Source of the DNA: Atopobiaceae bacterium | GTDB taxonomy: Bacteria; Actinomycetota; Coriobacteriia; Coriobacteriales; Atopobiaceae | DNA length: 64,000 nt | Assembly: GCA_017510785.1 (NCBI GenBank) | Contig: JAFWMH010000072.1 | Coordinates: 49,556-113,555 of the forward strand | Reading direction: 5' to 3' | Shown here: in pieces, positions 1-7,900 of the stretch | Layout: each line of letters starts with the position of its first letter | Numbering within the stretch: the first letter of the stretch is position 1 | The notes under the pieces: generated by a model | Databases searched by the model: none | Seen by the model: the letters and a program-made list of their open reading frames with translations, nothing else | Told to the model about the DNA's origin: nothing | Position numbers and translations under genes: made by a program

Positions 1-370
1 CGGCCTTGCCGTTTTCATCGGTCCAATAACGATACACGCTTACGCGCACGTACTCGGGAATGCCTTCGCCTTCGTTGGTGCTACTCGGATGCTGGGTATT
101 GCGTGCAGAGAGCTTCTCGTCGTACGTCTTGCCAACCTGGAAATCCCCACTCTTCGCCAAATCGGTGAGAAGCTCGCCCTCGCCCTCTACAATGCTGCCG
201 TTCTCGACCACCGCGACGTTCACGTTGGTGAGCTGCACCTGCGCACGGAACGTTAGCGACTCGATGCGCGGTGCCGCTTGGATGGCATTGATGCCTCCAA
301 ATCCGATGAGGATCACAGCCAACGCGAAGAGCACGATCGTTGCCTTGGGGGAACGCAAAAACTTATTCAT
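1..370 (-). CDS. SipW-type signal peptide surface protein (partial, C-terminus beyond window)
   Basis: The reading frame is open from an ATG at 368-370 to the window edge, so only the first 123 residues are visible. It starts MNKFLRSPKATIV, followed by a hydrophobic stretch and a short linker before a beta-rich segment. Secreted TasA/camelysin-like proteins and pilin-associated proteins start in this way. It lies 14 bp downstream of another protein of the same general type (385-882) and is last in the visible pilus gene string, so it is probably co-transcribed with it. A secreted, pilus- or matrix-associated role is inferred from position only. No sorting signal can be judged because the C-terminus is missing. 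Confidence 0.6.
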   Translation of the reverse strand, partial: MNKFLRSPKATIVLFALAVILIGFGGINAIQAAPRIESLTFRAQVQLTNVNVAVVENGSIVEGEGELLTDLAKSGDFQVGKTYDEKLSARNTQHPSSTNEGEGIPEYVRVSVYRYWTDENGKA

Positions 371-384
371 TGTATCCCTCCGTC

Positions 385-882
385 CTAGTCGTTCCAGTTG
401 GCGTCCATCGGATTGCCCTCAGCATCGAAGGTGACGGGCACAGTCTCGTATACTACGACGATGTTCGTCTCTTCGCCATCGTGGGCGCCTTCGGGATTTT
501 CTGTCTCGTCATATACGTGTTTGAGTTCGAATTTAACGGTAAGAGGTTCGGTTTCCTCGCCAACCTCTAGAACTTCCTCGTAGTTGTACCACGAGTCGAT
601 TGGCCCGGACCAGCTGTTACCAGATGCATTCGGGTTCAGCTCCGCAGCCGCATATACCCGCGCCCGCACCCAAACAGGAGTGAGCTCACCGGTATTACGA
701 ATGCGGATGGTCTTTGTTTCGGGAGTGTTTTCCTCGGTAATCGTTGTCGTCGGCTTTACGCTTATGGGCACGGAACCCTCGGCCCAAGTGGAGTCGGTAA
801 AGTACGACCATGCGGTGCCGACGCCCATGCCAAGCACGAGCATAACGGCAAGCGTCGTCACTACCCATTGCTTACGCTTCAT
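385..882 (-). CDS. SipW-dependent-type signal peptide protein (TasA/camelysin-like)
   Basis: A 165-aa secreted protein. The N-terminus is basic (MKRKQW), followed by a hydrophobic core and the motif SYFTD at about residue 26. That motif is typical of the SipW-cognate class of signal peptides found on TasA/camelysin fibre proteins. The rest is a compact beta-rich domain (Val/Thr-rich, with WVRARVYAAAEL) and an acidic tail; there is no LPXTG-like signal. It follows the anchorless pilin-like gene by 15 bp and precedes a gene of the same type by 14 bp, so these are probably operon partners. The dedicated peptidase could be the signal peptidase I at 10,564-11,172. A structural role in the fibre is inferred, not shown. 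Confidence 0.7.
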   Translation of the reverse strand: MKRKQWVVTTLAVMLVLGMGVGTAWSYFTDSTWAEGSVPISVKPTTTITEENTPETKTIRIRNTGELTPVWVRARVYAAAELNPNASGNSWSGPIDSWYNYEEVLEVGEETEPLTVKFELKHVYDETENPEGAHDGEETNIVVVYETVPVTFDAEGNPMDANWND

Positions 883-897
883 GCCACACCGCCTTCC

Positions 898-1920
898 TTA
901 CGAATTCGTAACGTTCTCGGACGCGTCAATAACGCGTGCATCCAACTGCCAGTCGCCCTGCTTCTCGTCGAAGACGAAGTGATTCTCGATGCCGTGACCA
1001 CTAGTGCCCGTTCCGTCAGGCTCGTTGACAAAGGCCACATTTACGACGTCATCCGCAACGATGGTGGCGGTTTGGTCGCCGTCGCCCACCAACCTGTAGT
1101 GCGCGCCGGTGTACTCCTCCGTTACCTTGAGCTTCAGTCCGGCTGGGATATGGTTAACCGTGGTGCTCTGAACCCCGTCGGCCGTGTACTGAACCGCCGC
1201 GTAATTCTCGTAGACTGTCCCGCCCGTCTGCTCGTCAACAATGTGATACACAAACGTTGCGGCCTCGCCATCGAAATCATTTACCGTTTTATCGATGCGA
1301 AGACTCCCGTAACGAGGGGTACGCGACCACTTAAGCACCAAAGGTACGGACACCGCGGGATCGGTGTTTGTCCAACGGCCACCCGAGGTGTTGTATACCG
1401 CCCCGCCGTCTTCTCCCACCTTACCAGGCACGGCAACAAGTGCCGGTGCGAACGTATAGGTGTACTGTTCGCTAGCGCCATCAGCAGCAGTTACAAGATA
1501 AATGCCGTCTGACAGGCCCGAGATTTTCTCTCCTATTGCCGCGGTGGCGTCGGGATTAATGGCTTTATCCTTCACGATCTTTTTTGCGGCCTCAGCCATG
1601 TGCTGCCACGACTCGTTCGTCATCGTCGTAGGATCGTATCCCTTGCCCAAGTCCTTGAACGCAGTTACATCGAACGAGTAATCGTACGCATCGTAGCTAG
1701 CATTCTTAGAACCCGTGGCTATGCGGTAGACTTCGACTTGCGTGCTCGCCTTTTCTACGTCGGCATCTTGCTCGTTTACGCTTACCTTCACCAAAAGGTC
1801 GTTGGTTCCGCCCAACTCGGAGTTAACGTCGGCCTGAGCGAACGTCACCCCCAGTGCGAGCACGCATGCCACAAACGCAGCTACCACCAACGCTAAGCGA
1901 TTGCTCTTTTTGTGCTTCAT
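898..1920 (-). CDS. Pilin-like secreted protein with isopeptide/Cna-type domain, no sorting signal
   Basis: The start is placed at the ATG at 1918-1920 (MKHKKSNRL), with GAAGGGAG just upstream. The longer frame would overlap the sortase gene. The 340-aa product has a clear signal peptide (residues 1-27, ending FAQA), an N-terminal pilin-like segment (KVSVNEQD, VYRIATG), and a C-terminal Cna-type beta domain from about residue 230 (GSLRIDKTVNDFDGE) with a VTEEY E-box-like motif. The C-terminus ends without LPXTG, a hydrophobic helix or a basic tail, so covalent anchoring is not predicted. It sits 28 bp downstream of the sortase. A minor pilin or tip-associated subunit is the best guess. Confidence 0.7.
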   Translation of the reverse strand: MKHKKSNRLALVVAAFVACVLALGVTFAQADVNSELGGTNDLLVKVSVNEQDADVEKASTQVEVYRIATGSKNASYDAYDYSFDVTAFKDLGKGYDPTTMTNESWQHMAEAAKKIVKDKAINPDATAAIGEKISGLSDGIYLVTAADGASEQYTYTFAPALVAVPGKVGEDGGAVYNTSGGRWTNTDPAVSVPLVLKWSRTPRYGSLRIDKTVNDFDGEAATFVYHIVDEQTGGTVYENYAAVQYTADGVQSTTVNHIPAGLKLKVTEEYTGAHYRLVGDGDQTATIVADDVVNVAFVNEPDGTGTSGHGIENHFVFDEKQGDWQLDARVIDASENVTNS

Positions 1921-1948
1921 GGGCTCTCCCTTCCATTTTCCCACGTTT

Positions 1949-2938
1949 CTACTTTCCCTCATTCGCAGAAGTGCTTTCTTGCTCGCTCTTACCCGTCTCG
2001 GCCGCTTCCTCCAACTCCTTTGCATGCTCTCGAACTGCCTCGAGCGCCTTCTCTTTATCTAGGGCGGGACGGCGCCTGCTGCGCATGATAAGCGCAACTA
2101 AGAGGTACACAAAGAGCATGGGAATGCCCACTGCCGGAATGGCGATGTAATTAGGAATTTGGATGGCACCCGCAGGCACCGCATTGCGATCGGATTGTTT
2201 ATCTACCCGATGCCCACGCACCAGCATGCGATGCGTGTTGATACCGTACGGCGTACAAGTGATAAGAGTCGCGTAGTCTTTGTCCTTTGCGATTGCCAAA
2301 TCACTGAAGTCCTCTGGCTCCACAATGCGAATCTGATCAACCTCATACGTAATCTTTTGCTTAAGCACCGTAAACGTAAAGGTATCGCCCTCGGAGAGCT
2401 TATCCAAATCCGAAAATAGCTTAGCCGAAGGCAATCCGCGGTGTCCACTCACGACTGCATGTGTGCTCTTTCCGCCCACAGGCAAACTCGAACCTTCAAT
2501 GTGGCCAATGGCTACCTGCAGATGCGTTTCGTCAACACCATGGTAAATGGGAAGATTCACGCCAATCGTTGGAATTTGGATATAGCCCATAAGCCCATTG
2601 CCAGTAAGGTTGAGCAAGGAATTATAAGCATCGCGCTCTTCATCAGTCATGTTAAAGCGCCCAGGATCGTCAACCAAGGTTTCGTTATATTTTTGAGCTG
2701 CCTTGAGCATCTTCTCAATCGTCTTAGGATCGAGCTCCTCCACCGCCTGCACGTATTCTTCGATGGCACGAGTCTGGTGGAAGCTATTCCACCAATCGCT
2801 AAATGTTGGGTATGCCATGATGCACAGACCGACTACAAGGACAATGGACATAAGTACAGTCGAGATGGACACCTTGCGCTTGCGCGCAGGCTTGCCTCCA
2901 ACCTTCTTCGACTTCCTTTTGTCCTTTAGCTTACCCAT
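1949..2938 (-). CDS. Class C sortase (pilin polymerase)
   Basis: A 329-aa membrane transpeptidase that joins pilin subunits through their LPXTG-type signals. There is a basic N-terminus, TM1 at about 25-45, a sortase core and a second TM at about 265-288, the class C topology. Catalytic residues are visible: His166 in SGHRG, Cys228 in TLITCTPYGIN and Arg237 in the following THRML. The segment DDPGRF (about 90-95) is where class C enzymes carry the DPF/W lid; here it is degenerate. It lies between the backbone pilin gene and the anchorless pilin-like gene, all co-directional. A strong hairpin (3,034-3,069) in the gap before it may lower its expression relative to the pilin. Confidence 0.93.
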   Translation of the reverse strand: MGKLKDKRKSKKVGGKPARKRKVSISTVLMSIVLVVGLCIMAYPTFSDWWNSFHQTRAIEEYVQAVEELDPKTIEKMLKAAQKYNETLVDDPGRFNMTDEERDAYNSLLNLTGNGLMGYIQIPTIGVNLPIYHGVDETHLQVAIGHIEGSSLPVGGKSTHAVVSGHRGLPSAKLFSDLDKLSEGDTFTFTVLKQKITYEVDQIRIVEPEDFSDLAIAKDKDYATLITCTPYGINTHRMLVRGHRVDKQSDRNAVPAGAIQIPNYIAIPAVGIPMLFVYLLVALIMRSRRRPALDKEKALEAVREHAKELEEAAETGKSEQESTSANEGK

Positions 2939-3033
2939 CGCCCTTACTCTCCGAGTGTTCCTTGCAAATACGAGCGTCTGTTGCGTATACCCGCGTGTTC
3001 GAATATGCCCAACAAACGACCGTATCCAACACA

Positions 3034-3069
3034 GCGGTGGAACCGCCCCGCAAAGGGAGGTTCCACCGC
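3034..3069 (-). terminator. Strong hairpin downstream of backbone pilin gene
   Basis: A perfect 11-bp inverted repeat (GCGGTGGAACC at 3034-3044 with its complement at 3059-3069) lies just after the pilin stop codon and before the sortase gene. There is no T-run, so it is either a weak terminator/attenuator or an mRNA-stabilising stem that sets the pilin-to-sortase ratio. Confidence 0.55.
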
Positions 3070-3087
3070 CCGAAGGCCTAATTCTTG

Positions 3088-4662
3088 CTATTCAGCATCA
3101 GCCATGCGACGCTTGGTCAGAAGCATGACAACAGAGCCAGCGACCAGCACGCCACCAACGACGTAGAAGATCGTGGTGCCGATGCCACCGGTGGAGGGCA
3201 TCTCGGTACCCTTGTTGTTTTCAATCTTCAACGCATTCTCGTCAAGATCATCGAGATTCCGCTCAACAGATTTAGTCGTGGTCGAAGAAGAAGACTCGCT
3301 TACAAGATTACCCTTTGCATCGTAGTGACGCTCTCCCGTCACTGTGATAACCTCTTCAGAGAGTTTCTGCGCGGTGAACGTAGAGGTACCGGTAAGCTTG
3401 TTGTAGCCATTGGGGGCAACGGTCTCGGTAATCGTATACGTGACGCCTTCCTTGAGGCCTACGATGTACAGCATGCCGTTGGAGTCGGTCTCCATCTCCG
3501 TACCAGGCTGTGCGTTATCTGCAGCGTTGTAGCTTACTACGGTATATACACCATCTGCCGTCTTCTCGACCTCAAGACCCTTGACCTTGAATTTTGCACC
3601 AGCAAGAGCTTCTTTGCTCTTTCCATCAATCTTCTTGATTGCTGCGGCATACGTCTTGATTACCTCATCATCATGCCAAGACTCGTCCCAAGGCTCTTCT
3701 TCACCATTGTCAGGCTTCGCATACGGAGTGATGGTTACCGTGTTCGTGTTGTTCGCGTCAATGTTTACGGTATCTGTGAGCTTTGCGGTATACGTAATAA
3801 CGATTTGCGAGCCATTCTTGTAAAGGCTGTTTGCCCCATTAACCCAAGGAATGGTGATCTGTTTGTTTTCAAACTGCGGCGCGGGGCTCAGCGTGACATC
3901 CTTCGTGTTATCAGATGCGTCCTGGACAATCTTTACGCTTGTAACCGTTACATTGGAAAGATACTCAGGCAGTGTGTCGTCGATAACGTACTTCGTAACC
4001 TGATACGGTACTTTCTCGTTGTTTACTTCCTTCTTAAGATAGTTTGTGGTGCCAAAGGTTGCCGTATACGTAATGGTATCGCCGATGTTGTAACTCTCGC
4101 CATCCGCTTCCTTATCGACGGTTACCTTAGTCTCGTTCTTGTCGTTGATTACTACGCTTGGATTGGTGGAATCAACAGAGATGAAGGACTTAAAAGTTCC
4201 GTCCTTTTGCTGTGTTTCATGCGTAGTCGTAACTACATAGTATCCGTACGGAAGGTTTGTGAATTGAAGCTTGGAACCATCACTCGTTTCGCTGATAACA
4301 CCAGCATCGGTCTTAGCCCACTCTTCAAGCGCTGCGAACAAATCATCGTTGTTTACATTCTCCTTGAGCTCAACGTAGTTGGTCGAGCCATCGGCGCCTG
4401 CAATTTTCTGGAAATAAGGTTGCAGGTCAGTAGGCAGATTGCCCTCGTATTGGTATGCAATCTCGCCATTAGCACCTACGGTCGCATCGAAAACCTTGTG
4501 CAGCGTGTACGTCTCGCCATTTGCAGCATTGTTAATTGTAATCGTGCCGCCATCAGCGCCATCACCACTGTATTCTTTTGTCTGCGCAAACGCAGGCAGC
4601 GCGACGGCGAGAGCCATAACGAGCGTCATGGCAAACGCAAATATCCGTTTGACTTGTTTCAT
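3088..4662 (-). CDS. Isopeptide-forming fimbrial major subunit (backbone pilin, MPSTG)
   Basis: The start is at the ATG at 4660-4662 (MKQVKRIFAF), preceded by GAAAGGA; 524 aa. There is a signal peptide to about residue 26 (ALPAFAQ). Next come an N-terminal pilin domain, a central domain opening with TVDKEADGESYNIGDTITYT, and a C-terminal Cna-B domain (AAIKKIDGKSKEALAGAKF) with the E-box YTITETVAPNGY. The C-terminus has MPSTG, a hydrophobic helix and the basic tail KRR. The segment INDKNE just before the central domain is where other class C pilins carry the polymerising lysine motif. It precedes the class C sortase that should polymerise it. The MPSTG variant differs from the LPATG of the neighbouring adhesin. 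Confidence 0.9.
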   Translation of the reverse strand: MKQVKRIFAFAMTLVMALAVALPAFAQTKEYSGDGADGGTITINNAANGETYTLHKVFDATVGANGEIAYQYEGNLPTDLQPYFQKIAGADGSTNYVELKENVNNDDLFAALEEWAKTDAGVISETSDGSKLQFTNLPYGYYVVTTTHETQQKDGTFKSFISVDSTNPSVVINDKNETKVTVDKEADGESYNIGDTITYTATFGTTNYLKKEVNNEKVPYQVTKYVIDDTLPEYLSNVTVTSVKIVQDASDNTKDVTLSPAPQFENKQITIPWVNGANSLYKNGSQIVITYTAKLTDTVNIDANNTNTVTITPYAKPDNGEEEPWDESWHDDEVIKTYAAAIKKIDGKSKEALAGAKFKVKGLEVEKTADGVYTVVSYNAADNAQPGTEMETDSNGMLYIVGLKEGVTYTITETVAPNGYNKLTGTSTFTAQKLSEEVITVTGERHYDAKGNLVSESSSSTTTKSVERNLDDLDENALKIENNKGTEMPSTGGIGTTIFYVVGGVLVAGSVVMLLTKRRMADAE

Positions 4663-4924
4663 AGCCTTGTCCTTTCTATCAGACAACATTACTTGCAGAC
4701 TAGCTTGCTGTGTGGAGCCTCGGCTCCGGTTGAACAATGTTCGCGATTGAACGCGACGTGATTCTACGCTTCGCTATCCTCCCTCCCATCGTTCCATGGA
4801 CCGAGGTCCTTGACGCGCAGGGGAAATGCGCTCACGCTCCGTATCATCCTCTATCGTGATTCACACCTCCCTTACACTCGCAATACCATACCCGCTATTC
4901 GGAACCTGTATTCAGTCGGTCGTG

Positions 4925-4952
4925 TGGGACGGCTTTGGTTCGGGCCGTCCCA
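4925..4952 (-). terminator. Hairpin after adhesin gene
   Basis: A perfect 9-bp stem (TGGGACGGC at 4925-4933, complement at 4944-4952) begins about 10 bp past the adhesin stop. There is no T-run on the transcribed strand. It lies in a 300-bp gap (4663-4962) that otherwise holds only the leader of the pilin gene, and it is probably a partial terminator or processing site between tip and backbone genes. Confidence 0.5.
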
Positions 4953-4962
4953 AACCGATTTC

Positions 4963-7900
4963 CTACAGATAGTTCCTCATCTTCTTGGAGACCAGCCCAC
5001 AGGCTGCAAAGCCCACAAGCGCAGCTCCAGTTGCATATATCGCCGTTGTACCAGCTCCGCCAGTAGCTGGGAGCTCGTTTCCAGACGGATTAACAACAAC
5101 GACCGTCTTATCGCCCTCAGTTTGAGCCGTTCCATCATTCGATGCAGGATTACCATTTTCGTCTGTAATCGTGACCGTAAGCTTTCCAGACTTCTTCTCG
5201 ACCTTGAAGTATGTGAACTTATCAAGAATCATGTATCCATCCGGCGCCTTAATCTCTTCCAGTCGATAGACGCCCACATCCAGATGATTGATGCCCACCG
5301 TACCAGTTGCATCACCGCTACCAGAAGGCGAAATTACCTCTGTGTTTACGGCAGCCCAGGCCTGACCTTCCTTCCGCGTAAGGTTAAACTCAGAACCATT
5401 AATTGCTGTACCACTTGTATCCGTTTTCTTGAGTGTGAGGTCCATCAACGGCTTCGTATTGGTGAACGTTACGTGCGCGTCCTTGTCCCCCTCATCTTTA
5501 ATCTTACCAAGCGCAGAGCCTTGGACGTTACCGCTTGTAGCGTAATCCCAAATGCTAACGTTGGTAAGATCGGGGGCATCGTACGTCCCGTCCTCAAGAA
5601 CGCGTTGAGGTGCATTCCAGTCGCTGTCTTTAATCAGGATGCTATCTCCTTGATCGTTCACCTTCATACGAATCTCGTCGACGAAGAAGTCAGTTCCCGC
5701 AATGAGGTCTTTAATAATCACGGTCTTTCCTGCAGGAATCCTTTCAATCGTGCCGTATTGGCCGGCATGGTGTACGACCGGTTCCTCACTGAGCGAGCCC
5801 ATGTAGTTATAATACTTCCCCGTCTCGTCATCGCGTATGTAGTACTCACCGGTATAGGGTACCAATTCACCATTCTTGTTCTCCATGAGTACACGGAACT
5901 CGAAGGTATCCGTAGTAGCAGGTATGCCTTCTCCCAGCACCTTGGTAATAAGCAAATCATTCTTATTCAATTCGGTGCACTCGTTGTCGTATACGACCCG
6001 AGCGCGGTTCTTGATGGTTTCCTGCGTTGTGGTCACATTACCATCTTGCCCCACGGCTGTTTCCGTTCCGTTTATGTATACCGTATACTTCTGTGGATCG
6101 ATACCAAGCTCTTGTACGTAATACTTCTTGGTTTCATCCAAGCCGGTGAACTTAGCCGCCTCGCCATGCTTCAGCCTGAATACTCCGTCGTTATCAAAAG
6201 CAATTGGCACAACATGACCAGTGTTATCGAGCTTGTTCTCGTATACCGCGTTATCGCGAACCAGCTCATAACCGCCGTTCTCTTTTTCCACCCACAACTT
6301 GTACGCATACTCAACATTCGCATATGGAGTTTGCACCTCACTGAGCTTCTTCTCCACAACGACCTCGCCGTTCTGCCTCGTGGGGAGATTGAACCGCATC
6401 ATAAGGTTAGATGCATATGCGCCATGCTCCATGTAGAACATCTTGAACGAATGACCACTGTAGTCCTTCAGGGTGTTCCCAGAGAAGTATTGATCGGCTT
6501 TGCTGTCATCCCAAGCCGTTCCATCGGGGAACACGCCGGCTGCCTTGAAGCAGTCCCTTATGGTACTAGGCCTATCCTCCCGTTTAGGACAAATAATCTC
6601 GCCAGTAGCAAAGTTGATGGAACCAGGCCATGCATCATGCCTACCGTCAATATTGAGTACAAGCACGCCATCAATGTAAATGAGCAGGTCGTCATCGCCA
6701 TTGAACTGATAGAGCATGGGGTTGCCATCCACAGTGCCACCAGGAGGCATGAGGAAGTTAAAGTCCATCGTCATACCAAAGAACCAGTTTGGATTCGTTG
6801 CTTTGAGACCATATACAATTGCATCAGAGTTTACCGCCCCATTGAAAGGATCCTCATAGTCAAGCAAATCACCTTCACCATTGAAGAGGTTCTTTTGGCT
6901 CGTCTTATTCGGATTAAGCTCGTCGAATGGCAAGAAATTGCCACGCTTGGCATTGAAGTCGTTCGGCCCCGTTTGGTTGCCACTCAATGCAGCGCCAACG
7001 ACGTTGTATACAGTAAAGTTTCCCTTTTCCGCCCCGGTTGTATTGAATTTCGCGAAGTTATCGAAGCAGCTGTACTCATAGTACTTGGTTGAGTCATAGA
7101 TGCTCTGTATGAACAGATGGTTTGCTTCTCCTTTGTGATACTGACTGCTAGGCGAAAACAGTGCGCTGCCGCTAGTGTCCGTATAGTTTTTCCTGTAAAC
7201 AGGGTAACCATCAGAACCCAATCGCATCTGCACGTAGTCTGTTTGAAGAGTGTTTTGCGCCCAGTCGTCTGAACCAGTAACGTTACTGATGGTAGATTGA
7301 TTTGGATAATCGAACATATGAATGGTGATGCCGTCTGCAACACTATCGACGGTATCCACCGTTTCCCAATTCCCTGCAGCAGTAGCTTCAACAATCTCTG
7401 CAAACGAAAACTGCTCAGAATCCAGGCGTGTGCACGATTGCAATTCTATATCGTCGGTTACTTTATATCCGTAACTCGTCATCGTTGCGGTGTCCCAGTA
7501 CTCAATAGTCGACGTGTACTCAGAGTTTTCGCGCCCACTCAGACGAACGCCATCAACCGTACGTGAAGTCTCCTCGTCCCATGGCTTTACAAGCGTATTG
7601 CCAGCCATCGGGTGAAGAATATTGTTCGTTGCTGTATCGGACGCAGAGTTCTTGGTATTCTTAAAGATGTAGTAGCCATTGGGATTACCGCTACCATTCT
7701 TCAGCTCCATAAACTCCCACTCTGGCGAGCATGGACTGTGCAAGGTAACGATATCACCCTTATCGTATGCTTTGATTAGACGACCTTTGCCATCAATAAC
7801 ATAGTCATGATACTCGTGTGTTTCGCTATCGTACACACTCTTGTACACGATATATTTCTTTCCATCTTCGAGATCGGAAACGCTTACCTTTTTGGCCGTA

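Noticed and set aside
3085..7092. Long plus-strand frames opposite the pilin and the tip adhesin
   Set aside because: Antisense to genes with signal peptides and sorting signals; translated products are Ile/Cys/Arg-rich and without motifs.
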